Shown in pieces: positions 11,410 to 18,536 of a stretch of 64,000 nucleotides of DNA. Both the position numbers and the translations under genes were made by a program. The stretch is from Streptomyces spinoverrucosus (GTDB lineage: Bacteria > Actinomycetota > Actinomycetes > Streptomycetales > Streptomycetaceae): positions 4,600,001-4,664,000 of the forward strand of contig NZ_JADPZX010000001.1 in the NCBI RefSeq assembly GCF_015712165.1, given 5' to 3'. Each line of letters starts with the position of its first letter. Position 1 is the stretch's first letter. The notes beneath the pieces were generated by a model that saw only the letters and a list, made by a program, of their open reading frames with translations, had not been told where the DNA came from and did no database searches.

Positions 11410-12220
11410 AAGTGAAGCCTCCGTACTCCTCGACGGCCTTGGCCATGTCGTCGGCGCTGGACGCCCTGTCGTCGCCGGGAACGGGCGCGGGGCCGTCCTC
11501 CTGGGAGAAGCTCTCGATCTTCCAGTCCCCGTCCGCCCAGCGCAGCTGAAGCGTCATGGTGAACCAGTCGCTGGTGACCGGGTTGGTCGAGCGTTCACCC
11601 GTGGTGCCGAACACTCCCGTGCACCAGACCTCGACCGTTGCCCCGGTGTCCGAGTAGGTCGTGACCTTGGTGCCGATCGGCATGGTGCGCGAGACATAGG
11701 TGCTGCCCGCGGTCGCGTTGCCTTTCGCGTCCAGCCCGACGTTCTTCAGGAACTCCTTGGAGTACGTCTGGTTGAACTTGCCCTCCAGCGCGGCCTGCTT
11801 GTCGGCGACGAAGACCTGCCGGACGATCTCGGTGCGCCGGACGGGTTTGAGGAAGTCCGCCGAAACCAGTACGACCGCGTAGTTCGCCGCCGCGCTCTCC
11901 GCTCCCTGCCGGTCATGGCCGAACCCGGCCGGAACACCGCCCGACTTGGAGTCCACCGGCCGCTCCCCGCTGGCCGCCGTGGACGTCGCCTCCGGGCCCG
12001 AGGCGCTTTCCTCCGTTGAAGTGGAGTCGTCTCCTCCGCGGTTGGCGAATGCGATCGCGGCGATCAGGAGGACCACCACGCCGACCACCGTGACCAGGCT
12101 CCGGGAGGAGCTGCGGCCCCCGCGTCGGGCGCCGTACGGCTCGTTGTCGGGCAGTCGGGTACGGGTGTGCCCGGTGCCGGCGTAACCGCCGGCGGCCTCG
12201 TGTTCGTCCCCGGGACTCAT
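11399..12220 (-). CDS. single-pass membrane protein with NTF2-like extracytoplasmic domain (VirB8/TcpC-like, tentative)
   Basis: A 273-aa protein: charged cytoplasmic N-terminus, one membrane helix (residues 42-59), a Ser/Thr-rich linker, then a soluble domain of about 170 residues ending in strands such as WFTMTLQLRWADGDWKIESF, characteristic of NTF2-like scoring/assembly domains. VirB8 and TcpC proteins of type IV systems have this topology, so I infer the same role; the family match itself is not proven. ATG 12220 was chosen since the upstream extension in the open frame is arginine/histidine-rich and unlike a protein start. Confidence 0.7.
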   Translation of the reverse strand: MSPGDEHEAAGGYAGTGHTRTRLPDNEPYGARRGGRSSSRSLVTVVGVVVLLIAAIAFANRGGDDSTSTEESASGPEATSTAASGERPVDSKSGGVPAGFGHDRQGAESAAANYAVVLVSADFLKPVRRTEIVRQVFVADKQAALEGKFNQTYSKEFLKNVGLDAKGNATAGSTYVSRTMPIGTKVTTYSDTGATVEVWCTGVFGTTGERSTNPVTSDWFTMTLQLRWADGDWKIESFSQEDGPAPVPGDDRASSADDMAKAVEEYGGFTYAR

Positions 12221-12252
12221 GCCGCGCCCGCCCCCTCGATGTCGTAGCGGAG

Positions 12253-12289
12253 ACCGTCGTACCGAAACACCGTGTAGGTGTACGACGGT
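12253..12289. promoter_or_regulatory. 10-bp inverted repeat in the secretion operon
   Basis: ACCGTCGTAC (12253-12262) and GTACGACGGT (12280-12289) are a perfect inverted repeat with a 17-nt spacer. It sits in the 210-bp gap between the small membrane gene and the NTF2-like gene. It could be an mRNA hairpin that tunes the distal genes or an operator of an internal promoter; no T-run follows, so a terminator is unlikely. Confidence 0.5.
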
Positions 12290-12430
12290 AGCCGCGATGG
12301 TTCCCACGCGGGCGCGGTGTGGTGACTCGACATCAGGGACATGGGGGAAACGCAACCTCAGCCGGTGGGCACGACGGGCGGGTGGGGTAGAGGGGGACCG
12401 GGCGCGCCCGGAGAGGACGTGGTCGGGGTC

Positions 12431-12748
12431 TTACACCGCCATGCCGTACACGATGGTGAAGAGCGTGCCGAGGGAGCCGATGATGAAGACTCCGGTGAGG
12501 CCGGCGATGATGAGGCCCTTGCCCTGTTCCGCGCTGAAGGTGTCCCGGAGGGCCGTCGCGCCGATGCGCTGTTTGGCCGCCCCCCAGATGGCGATGCCGA
12601 GGCAGATGAGGATGGCGACCGCCATCACCACCTCGATCATCACCTTGGCCTCGTTGCCCAGGCTGCCGAAGGGGCCCCAGTCCGGAGCGATCCCGCCGAT
12701 GATGGTGTTGATGTCTCCCTTGTCGGCCGCAAAGAGCATGTAAGTCAC
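12431..12748 (-). CDS. small two-helix membrane protein of the secretion operon
   Basis: A 105-aa protein with hydrophobic helices at about 34-58 and 80-103 separated by a charged loop. Size, position at the head of the operon and two-helix topology resemble VirB2-type pilin or VirB3-like components, but there is no cleavable signal and no sequence motif that proves it. A GTG at 12748 opens the frame; ATG 12739 is an alternative, with GGGG 11 nt upstream. It is the promoter-proximal gene, so the operon promoter should lie in 12749-13079. Confidence 0.78.
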   Translation of the reverse strand: MTYMLFAADKGDINTIIGGIAPDWGPFGSLGNEAKVMIEVVMAVAILICLGIAIWGAAKQRIGATALRDTFSAEQGKGLIIAGLTGVFIIGSLGTLFTIVYGMAV

Positions 12749-13079
12749 CGCCCCTGTTGGGTAGTTCCGCAGTCCCCTGCGGTGCGCAGAGGTCAGGCCT
12801 CATTCTCGCTGACAACGGCGCCGTCGTATGTCGACTTGGCGTCATTGCTTGGCGGGTTTCGTACGAATACCTCGTATCGTCACTCTGTGTATCACGGCAG
12901 GTCACGCCGGGCAACGAGGTGGGAGCGGAACCTGTGGTGTGGTGCCGTCGTTGAGCCTCTTTACGACCCGGCCCGGTTCGGGTGGTGGGTGGGGTGAGTG
13001 GTCGTGCCGATGTTCCCCGTGATTTCCGGGTTCTGCGGTGAAGGCTATCGCCGTTGTGCCGCCGGGCCGTGACGAGGGG
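12749..13079. other. 331-bp intergenic region upstream of the secretion operon
   Basis: No convincing gene on either strand; the short open frames lack ribosome-binding sites and Streptomyces codon bias. It is noticeably richer in A/T around 12830-12900 (TTCGTACGAATAC is a palindromic patch near 12859), which is where I would expect the leftward promoter of the secretion operon. The TetR gene ends at its right edge. Confidence 0.6.
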
Positions 13080-13682
13080 TCAGCGAGGGCGCAGTCCGTG
13101 CAGCAGGTGGTGGACGACTTCGCCGATGCCGTCGAGTGCGGCCTGGGGCGGGAACGTGCCGTTGGCGGTGAAGGCGGCGATGCCGTGCAGGCTGGCGCCC
13201 GCGAGGAGCGTGATGCCTTCGGGGTCGCCCTCGACGATCTCGCCGCGCTGCTGGGCGTCCGCGATCAGCCGGAGGAAGGGTGTGATCGTGCGTTCCACCG
13301 CGGCGGCGAGCTGCTCGGAGACGTCCGGGTCGTGCTTGCGGGCGTACATGAGCTCCAGGAGCGCGGGGTTGTCGATGGTGAAGCCGAGGTAGGCGCGCGC
13401 GAGCGCGGTGAGCCGCTCCTCCAGGGGGAGGTCGGGGTCGTCCGCGGTGTCCAGGGTCCGGGTCAGGCGCTCGAAGCCGGCGAGGGCGAGGGCGTCGAGC
13501 AGGGCCTGCTTGTCCTTGAAGTGCCGGCCCGGGGCGGCGTGGCTGACGCCGGTCTCGCGGGCGAGTTCGCGCAGGGACAGTGCGGCGGCGCCCTTCTCCC
13601 GCAAGGTGCGCTCCGCGCCGGCGAGCAGGGCGGCGCGCAGGTCTCCGTGGTGGTAGGGGCGGGTCTCGGGCATGCGCATCAT
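13080..13682 (-). CDS. TetR-family transcriptional regulator
   Basis: A 200-aa repressor-type protein. The N-terminal TetR helix-turn-helix spans about residues 12-58 (LRELARETGVSHAAPGRHFKDKQALLDAL), followed by an all-helical ligand domain with a WHG-like C-terminal part (TetR_C-type). Three ATGs are possible at 13682, 13679 and 13673; the first is used, with GAGA upstream. It is divergent from an SDR gene and the 89-bp gap holds direct repeats over the SDR promoter, so it most likely represses that gene and itself in response to the SDR substrate. Confidence 0.9.
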   Translation of the reverse strand: MMRMPETRPYHHGDLRAALLAGAERTLREKGAAALSLRELARETGVSHAAPGRHFKDKQALLDALALAGFERLTRTLDTADDPDLPLEERLTALARAYLGFTIDNPALLELMYARKHDPDVSEQLAAAVERTITPFLRLIADAQQRGEIVEGDPEGITLLAGASLHGIAAFTANGTFPPQAALDGIGEVVHHLLHGLRPR

Positions 13683-13726
13683 CGTATCTCGATGTTGACG
13701 CCGCCATCTTTGTTGGCACTGTCACT

Positions 13727-13765
13727 ATTGTTGTCGTTGACAGCATTGTTGTCGCTGCCTACATT
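13727..13765 (+). promoter_or_regulatory. SDR promoter with overlapping candidate TetR operator
   Basis: TTGACA (13737-13742), a 17-nt spacer and TACATT (13760-13765) form a near-consensus vegetative promoter. The start point would fall on the A of the SDR ATG (13772), so the mRNA is probably leaderless. The decamer ATTGTTGTCG occurs twice, at 13727-13736 and 13745-13754, on either side of the -35 box, and is the best candidate for the divergent TetR protein's site. Confidence 0.75.
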
Positions 13766-13771
13766 GGGGGC

Positions 13772-14692
13772 ATGGCTACCAAGAGCAACGCGAGTAAGTG
13801 GAACGTCGGCCGTCTGCCCGACCTCACCGGCCGGACGGCGGTCGTCACGGGCGCCAACAGCGGTATCGGCCTGGCGGCCGCGGACGCGCTGGCGGGTGCG
13901 GGGGCGCATGTCGTCTTCGCGGTACGGGATCCGCAGCGAGGGCGGACAGCGGCGGCGACCGTGCGCGGCAGTACGGAGGTGCGGCGGCTCGACCTCGCGG
14001 ACCTGGCGTCGGTGCGGGAGTTCGCGCAGGAGTGGGGCGACCGTCCGCTGGACCTGCTGATCAACAACGCGGGCGTGATGATGCTGCCCGAGCAGCGGAC
14101 CAAGGACGGCTTCGAGATGCAGTTCGGCACGAACCATCTCGGTCACTTCGCGCTGACGAACCTGCTGCTGCCGTACGTCACCGACCGCGTCGTCACCGTG
14201 TCGTCGGGCGCCCATCGCTTCGGCGCCGGTGTCATCAACTTCGACGACCTGAACCTGACGAGGGGTTACACCCCGGTTCGCGCCTACGCCCAGTCCAAGC
14301 TGGCGAACCTGCTGTTCACCCTGGAACTCCAGCGCCGGCTGACGGGGGCCGGCTCACCGGTCCGCGCCCTCGCCGCCCACCCCGGCTACGCGGCCACCAA
14401 CCTCCAGAGCCACGCGGCGAGCCCCGTGTCCCGCGCTGTCATGCGGCTCGGCAACAAGTTCTTCGCCCAGGACGACAGGGCAGGCGCCCTGCCGACCCTG
14501 TACGCGGCGGTCATGGACCTGCCGGGCGCGAGCTTCGTCGGCCCGGACGGCCTCGGCGAGATGCGCGGCGCCCCCACGCTGGTGGGCCGCTCGGCAGCGG
14601 CCGGCGATCCGGCGGCGGCGCGTCGGCTGTGGTCGGTGTCGGAGGAGCTGACGGGGGTGACGTTTCCGCTGATGGATGCGGCGCGGGCGTGA
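13772..14692 (+). CDS. short-chain dehydrogenase/reductase
   Basis: A 306-aa NAD(P)-dependent oxidoreductase of the classical/retinol-dehydrogenase-like SDR type. It has the nucleotide-binding TGANSGIG (about 26-33), NNAGVM, the catalytic serine in VVTVSSGAH and the YxxxK active-site pair in RAYAQSKLANLL, plus the conserved HPGYAATNL. Substrate unknown; RDH/WWOX-like relatives act on lipophilic alcohols or aldehydes. The start was placed at ATG 13772 where the protein begins and the leaderless promoter ends; upstream in-frame sequence overlaps the TetR gene. It is probably controlled by the divergent TetR regulator. Confidence 0.92.
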   Translation: MATKSNASKWNVGRLPDLTGRTAVVTGANSGIGLAAADALAGAGAHVVFAVRDPQRGRTAAATVRGSTEVRRLDLADLASVREFAQEWGDRPLDLLINNAGVMMLPEQRTKDGFEMQFGTNHLGHFALTNLLLPYVTDRVVTVSSGAHRFGAGVINFDDLNLTRGYTPVRAYAQSKLANLLFTLELQRRLTGAGSPVRALAAHPGYAATNLQSHAASPVSRAVMRLGNKFFAQDDRAGALPTLYAAVMDLPGASFVGPDGLGEMRGAPTLVGRSAAAGDPAAARRLWSVSEELTGVTFPLMDAARA

Positions 14693-14721
14693 GGAAGGCT
14701 CCTCGCCGTCGAGTTGCTTCC

Positions 14722-15030
14722 TCAGAGGTCGAGAACTGCTCGGAGGGCCTGGTCGACGCGTGCGAGGGCGTCTGGACCGATGTTTCCCAGGTAGGTGCCG
14801 TCATGGAAGCGCGTTGTCTTGAGCTGAGCGAGGTTGAGAGCCACGGCGACGCCTTCCACGGGAGCGCTCAGGTGTACGGACATGATGGTGTCCGGATAGG
14901 CGCCGGGCGGATGCAGCACGATGGCCAGGCAGGCGCCGAAGGCCTCATCGAGTCCGTCGAGACTGACCACACAGACCGTGCGTTCACCTTGAGTGCCCTT
15001 GACCTGCCAGATGTCCCCCCTCTTCACCAC
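14722..15030 (-). CDS. MazF/PemK-like mRNA-cleaving toxin
   Basis: A 102-aa protein beginning VKRGDIWQV, the conserved MazF/PemK/Kid entry strand, with later strands VCVVSLDG and LKTTRFHDG in the expected order. Proteins of this family cut mRNA at short sequences and are neutralised by a cognate antitoxin. The start overlaps the end of the RHH antitoxin gene by 7 bp. It is somewhat divergent (the usual RPVLVL strand reads RTVCVV), so the cleavage activity is inferred, not certain. Confidence 0.82.
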   Translation of the reverse strand: MVKRGDIWQVKGTQGERTVCVVSLDGLDEAFGACLAIVLHPPGAYPDTIMSVHLSAPVEGVAVALNLAQLKTTRFHDGTYLGNIGPDALARVDQALRAVLDL

Positions 15031-15212
15031 GCGTCGCCTTCCCCGTCCAGGTCCGGTCGGTAGCCGGCGGCGGCCAGCTGCTGTGCCGCGTCCAGCGTGA
15101 TCTGCCGACGAATGAGTCGGTCTATGTACGCGGACACATTGCCTTCAGGGGCGTGGGCGCGGACGTAGCTGGCTGTTTCATCGGAGAGCGACACTGTGAT
15201 CTTCGCGGTCAT
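15024..15212 (-). CDS. ribbon-helix-helix antitoxin
   Basis: A 62-aa protein. The N-terminal strand AKITVSLSDET followed by helices SYVRAHA and NVSAYIDRLIRRQ is a ribbon-helix-helix DNA-binding fold as in ParD/MazE-type antitoxins; the acidic C-terminus would wrap the toxin. It precedes and overlaps the MazF-like gene. TACGAT begins exactly 12 nt before the ATG and no Shine-Dalgarno is present, so the mRNA is likely leaderless. Autoregulation is expected through the repeats over the promoter. Confidence 0.85.
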   Translation of the reverse strand: MTAKITVSLSDETASYVRAHAPEGNVSAYIDRLIRRQITLDAAQQLAAAGYRPDLDGEGDAW

Positions 15213-15231
15213 ACTCGCATCGTACTCGAGT
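15211..15231 (-). promoter_or_regulatory. toxin-antitoxin promoter and candidate autoregulatory site
   Basis: TACGAT on the minus strand (15224-15219) is the -10. On the plus strand ATACTCG (15211-15217) and GTACTCG (15222-15228) repeat at an 11-bp interval, and ACTCGAGT (15224-15231) is a perfect palindrome. Ribbon-helix-helix antitoxins bind such repeats at their own promoters. Confidence 0.6.
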
Positions 15232-15254
15232 CATACCGCTCAAAGGGTGACCCA

Positions 15255-16661
15255 TCACCCTTTCGCGCTCCTGCCTCTCAGCCGCTCGTCGATCTGTCGC
15301 AGGCGCTCCCACGCGGTGGGATCGGTGCCCGTGCCGAGTGAGTAGTGGAGGGCGGGCCGGGTGGCCGGGCCGAGCTGGAGGGGCGCGGCTCCGGGTAGGG
15401 CGTTGCGGGCGTGGTCCGTGCCGAGGTCCGCCAGGGCGTCGGGGCCGAGGGTGAGGGTGAGCGGGATCGGCGGTGGCTCGTGGTGGGCCGGCACCGTCAG
15501 GTCGGCCTGGGCGGTGCGTAGTTCGGTGACCATCGTGGCCACGTTGTGGTCGGTCGTGAGTGTCTCGGCGGCCTCGGGCAGGCGGTCCGCCGGGACCGTT
15601 TCGCCGACGGTGTAGCCGAGGGCCATGGAGATGTGCTCCTCGACGCCGAGGCGCGTGCGGACGATGCGCAGGGTGGCGATCGCCGGGCGGTCGGGGGCGC
15701 CTATGACGACCAGCCAGGTGGGCATGGACTGGCGGGCGCGGGTGCGGGCGAGTTCGGTCAGCTGCCTTGGTGACCAAGGGACGTTGACGGGTTCGGCACT
15801 GGCCCAACCTGCGGGCGGCGCTCCGGTGAGGGTCTGCCAGGTGTGTTCAAGTGCGCCGCCGAGGAGCAGGCGCTCATCGGCGGGGTGGATGGTGCGGAGG
15901 GACAGGTGGAGCTGCCGTTCGCCGCTGGGAGCGGGCGGTCGCTGGAAGGCGTGCGCGATCCCGGGTGCGATGTCACCGGCGGGGGCGAAGTGTCCTTCGT
16001 GCCAGTGCAGTACGGCTCCGGAGAGTCCGTCGTAGTAGCCGCAATCGGGGTCGCGTACGACCCAGCGTGCGGGGATGCGCTCCAGTACGGAACGTGCGGG
16101 CAGGGTGAGCCGGGTTCCGGGTGGGGTGACGATGTGCAACTCGTGCCCGGACTGGAGGGTGCTGCGCACCACGTCGGTCAGCCAGGTCGTGGCTGCCACG
16201 AGCGGGCGGTCCTGGAGGACGACGGCGGCCCTGTCGGTGAGCACGTCGACATCGGCTGGCGTGGCGGCCGCGTCACCGTGGGTGGGGACAGTCACGACAT
16301 CGGTGTGGGCGGCCTCGCGTGGCCACGTCGTGCCGCCGAGTACGGTGGCCAGCCGCCCGGCTATGGACCCGGCCAGCCGTCTGGCCTCCTCGACCCGTGT
16401 GGTCGCCCTCGCCTCGGTCCACCACACCGGCGCGTCCGTCCGGGCACTCGGCCCGAGCAACCGCTCGACCTCACCGGGCACCTGGAGGTAGCGGGGTGCC
16501 TCGACCGACACCAGGGGCTGTCCGTCGTCCGTGCACAACTGCGCGACGGCCCCGCCGCCGGCCTGGCTGACGCGCAGGTCGGGGCCGCCGGCGTGGAGTG
16601 CGGCCAGCAGGGTCTTGATGTCCGGCATCTCTGGGGTGAGGGCGATGACGTCTTGGGTCAT
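15255..16661 (-). CDS. DUF6177-family protein
   Basis: A 468-aa soluble protein with no signal peptide or membrane helix; I recognise it as resembling the DUF6177 family, which accompanies type VII-type (WXG/ESX) toxin loci in Streptomyces. Visible landmarks are aromatic-rich VNVPWSPRQLTELARTRAR and YYDGLSGAVLHW. Function unknown. It is the last gene of the leftward run that starts with the DUF6507-like and polymorphic toxin genes, 38 bp behind the 280-aa hypothetical gene, and so may take part in effector handling. ATG 16661 was selected because upstream in-frame sequence is arginine-rich and non-conserved in look. Confidence 0.72.
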   Translation of the reverse strand: MTQDVIALTPEMPDIKTLLAALHAGGPDLRVSQAGGGAVAQLCTDDGQPLVSVEAPRYLQVPGEVERLLGPSARTDAPVWWTEARATTRVEEARRLAGSIAGRLATVLGGTTWPREAAHTDVVTVPTHGDAAATPADVDVLTDRAAVVLQDRPLVAATTWLTDVVRSTLQSGHELHIVTPPGTRLTLPARSVLERIPARWVVRDPDCGYYDGLSGAVLHWHEGHFAPAGDIAPGIAHAFQRPPAPSGERQLHLSLRTIHPADERLLLGGALEHTWQTLTGAPPAGWASAEPVNVPWSPRQLTELARTRARQSMPTWLVVIGAPDRPAIATLRIVRTRLGVEEHISMALGYTVGETVPADRLPEAAETLTTDHNVATMVTELRTAQADLTVPAHHEPPPIPLTLTLGPDALADLGTDHARNALPGAAPLQLGPATRPALHYSLGTGTDPTAWERLRQIDERLRGRSAKG

Positions 16662-16699
16662 GTGCTGCTCGCTGATGGGGGAGGCGGGTGTTGTCAGGG

Positions 16700-17542
16700 T
16701 CAGTAGCGGCCCGAGAACTCTTCCAGGGCGTCCAAAGACGGGGCTTCTTGAGGGGTGTCCTCGACGATCAGGCCGATGTCGGGCTGCGGTGGGTTCTGCG
16801 CCAACCAGTCCAGCGCGGCGAGCGCGCTGAGCCCTTGGCCATGGGCGGCCCGCAGGCGCATCAGCCATCCGGATCCTGCCTCGAATGCCTCCTCGCCTGC
16901 GGCGGTTCGCGGTTCGTAGCCTGCGGCCTCGTCGCCGAACGAGGACCACATGTACCCCAGCGTCTTTCCACCACGCCGGATCGTGAAGTAGCGCACCGGG
17001 TGGTCGGTGGTCTGCTCGTACTCGTCCTCGGAGGCCGGAATTCTGGCCCGGAGCAGGGTGGATCGGCGCGGGACCTCGAATGTCCCCCAGGAGTCGTCGT
17101 AAGCGGGGCCCTCGATCCTCGGGTCCTCGAAACCCGTCTCCGTCGGAGTCGCGTGGCGGTTGGGGTCTGCTGGCGTGGGCTTGCTGCCGAGCAGAGCTGA
17201 AATGCCCTCCAGGGCCGCGGCGAGCCGGGGTGCGTTCTCCGCGTGCACTTCAAGCTGCTCACGACCACGGGTGTTCATCGTCAACCACGCGTCGGAGTAC
17301 GTCTCCAGCGTCACCGTGAGGAGGCTGCCCTCCCAGATGTCCACGTGGACGACGAACAACTTTTCCGCGCGGTGTTTCGCTCCCGACTCCAGCCAGATAC
17401 CGGGGCAGTCGACCCGCACGGTGACGAGGAAGTCGCCTGCAAGGGATTCGGCGTCGGCCATGACGCGCGACAGCGCCGTTTCCTGGGCCAGCGGATCCTG
17501 CTCCAGGAGCAGACCACTGGCGTGGATACGGAAGTCCCTCAT
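16700..17542 (-). CDS. hypothetical protein of the toxin locus
   Basis: A 280-aa soluble, acidic protein without signal or membrane segment. I recognise no family. The C-terminal half carries a conserved-looking core WSSFGDEAAGYEPR and GWLMRLRAAHGQGLSALAALDWLA. AGGGG lies 5 nt before ATG 17542, a convincing start. Its place between the immunity gene and the DUF6177 gene suggests a second immunity factor or a chaperone for the secreted toxin; this is inference from context only. Confidence 0.7.
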   Translation of the reverse strand: MRDFRIHASGLLLEQDPLAQETALSRVMADAESLAGDFLVTVRVDCPGIWLESGAKHRAEKLFVVHVDIWEGSLLTVTLETYSDAWLTMNTRGREQLEVHAENAPRLAAALEGISALLGSKPTPADPNRHATPTETGFEDPRIEGPAYDDSWGTFEVPRRSTLLRARIPASEDEYEQTTDHPVRYFTIRRGGKTLGYMWSSFGDEAAGYEPRTAAGEEAFEAGSGWLMRLRAAHGQGLSALAALDWLAQNPPQPDIGLIVEDTPQEAPSLDALEEFSGRY

Positions 17543-17624
17543 ACTGCCCCTGCAGTATTCGACGTGACTTCCCAAGTCCAATCGCCAATGGGATCTGAGG
17601 TGATCACTATGTCCTGACCCGACC

Positions 17625-18536
17625 TCAATTACCGTCCCACGGCAGAATTAGAGGTTTTCGGTGCCACCACCAACCGGGGTTCTCCATGGTGGCCGATGAA
17701 TCTGATGTTCCCGCCTCGATTGCCCAGGTGTCATCCAACTGGGTGTGGCTCCTGAACCTTGCGTCGAGCTGATCGACTGCCTTTTGCAGCAAATCATCCA
17801 CAGGCTGGGGAAGTTTTGCCGAAAGGTGTGCAAGAAAGTCCCGCGCACGTAGGGCGTCACAGTACAGTTCAATCGGATAGCGCCCGGTCGGCTGCCAGTT
17901 CGACGCCATGATCCGTACCATTCTCTCCCACTCCGCAAGATAATTTCGCGAGTGGTTCAGGGGGGTTCCTGGTTCATCAATGAGTGCAGCATTCACAGAA
18001 CCGTGTTGCGACCGCCGGAGTGCGTCCACAGCGCGAGTGAAATCCGCGGTGACAGGTGTGGGAACGCGCCGCTCACGAACGATTTCCGGCAACTGCATGA
18101 CACGAACGCCGGGAAGCTGAGGAATGGCAGCTTCAACCGCGTCGATCGAGTATGTGGGGCGTTCGTCGTCCGTTGCCACCAGTCGGGCACGGGTCAGCAA
18201 ACCAGTCGGGGTCACCAGCCAGTACGCGCTGGGGATCTGCTCTGCGGCTGGGTACAGGACGACCGTTTGTGCCGCTGCGGCGAATTTCTTGGCGGCGTCC
18301 GCCTCATTCGGCTGATTCGGCACAGCGTCCTGAACGAAGATGTCGAGAGTCAGCGAGACATTACCGAAGACGTGCGTGTAGTCACACAGGACATGCGCGT
18401 CCCAGTTGCGATCGTCTTGATCGCCGTCCACGTCAGCGACGTCGACCGTACTCGGTTCCACGTTGATGCATGACGCCAGGGCATTGGACAAGAGGGGCGG
18501 TTGCAGGCGATCGACGGTGAAGAAATTGTAGGTCAT
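17625..18536 (-). CDS. putative immunity protein for the polymorphic toxin
   Basis: A 303-aa soluble protein of no family I can name. Its ATG overlaps the toxin stop (ATGA), the arrangement expected for a toxin-immunity pair. Codon use is unlike its neighbours: many A/T-ending codons (for example AAT TAT CTT in the RNYLAEW stretch), and the region is visibly lower in GC, a sign of recent acquisition together with the toxin tip. It contains a conserved-looking C-terminal WWWHRKPLILPW. The immunity role is inferred from position and composition, not from homology. Confidence 0.72.
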   Translation of the reverse strand: MTYNFFTVDRLQPPLLSNALASCINVEPSTVDVADVDGDQDDRNWDAHVLCDYTHVFGNVSLTLDIFVQDAVPNQPNEADAAKKFAAAAQTVVLYPAAEQIPSAYWLVTPTGLLTRARLVATDDERPTYSIDAVEAAIPQLPGVRVMQLPEIVRERRVPTPVTADFTRAVDALRRSQHGSVNAALIDEPGTPLNHSRNYLAEWERMVRIMASNWQPTGRYPIELYCDALRARDFLAHLSAKLPQPVDDLLQKAVDQLDARFRSHTQLDDTWAIEAGTSDSSATMENPGWWWHRKPLILPWDGN

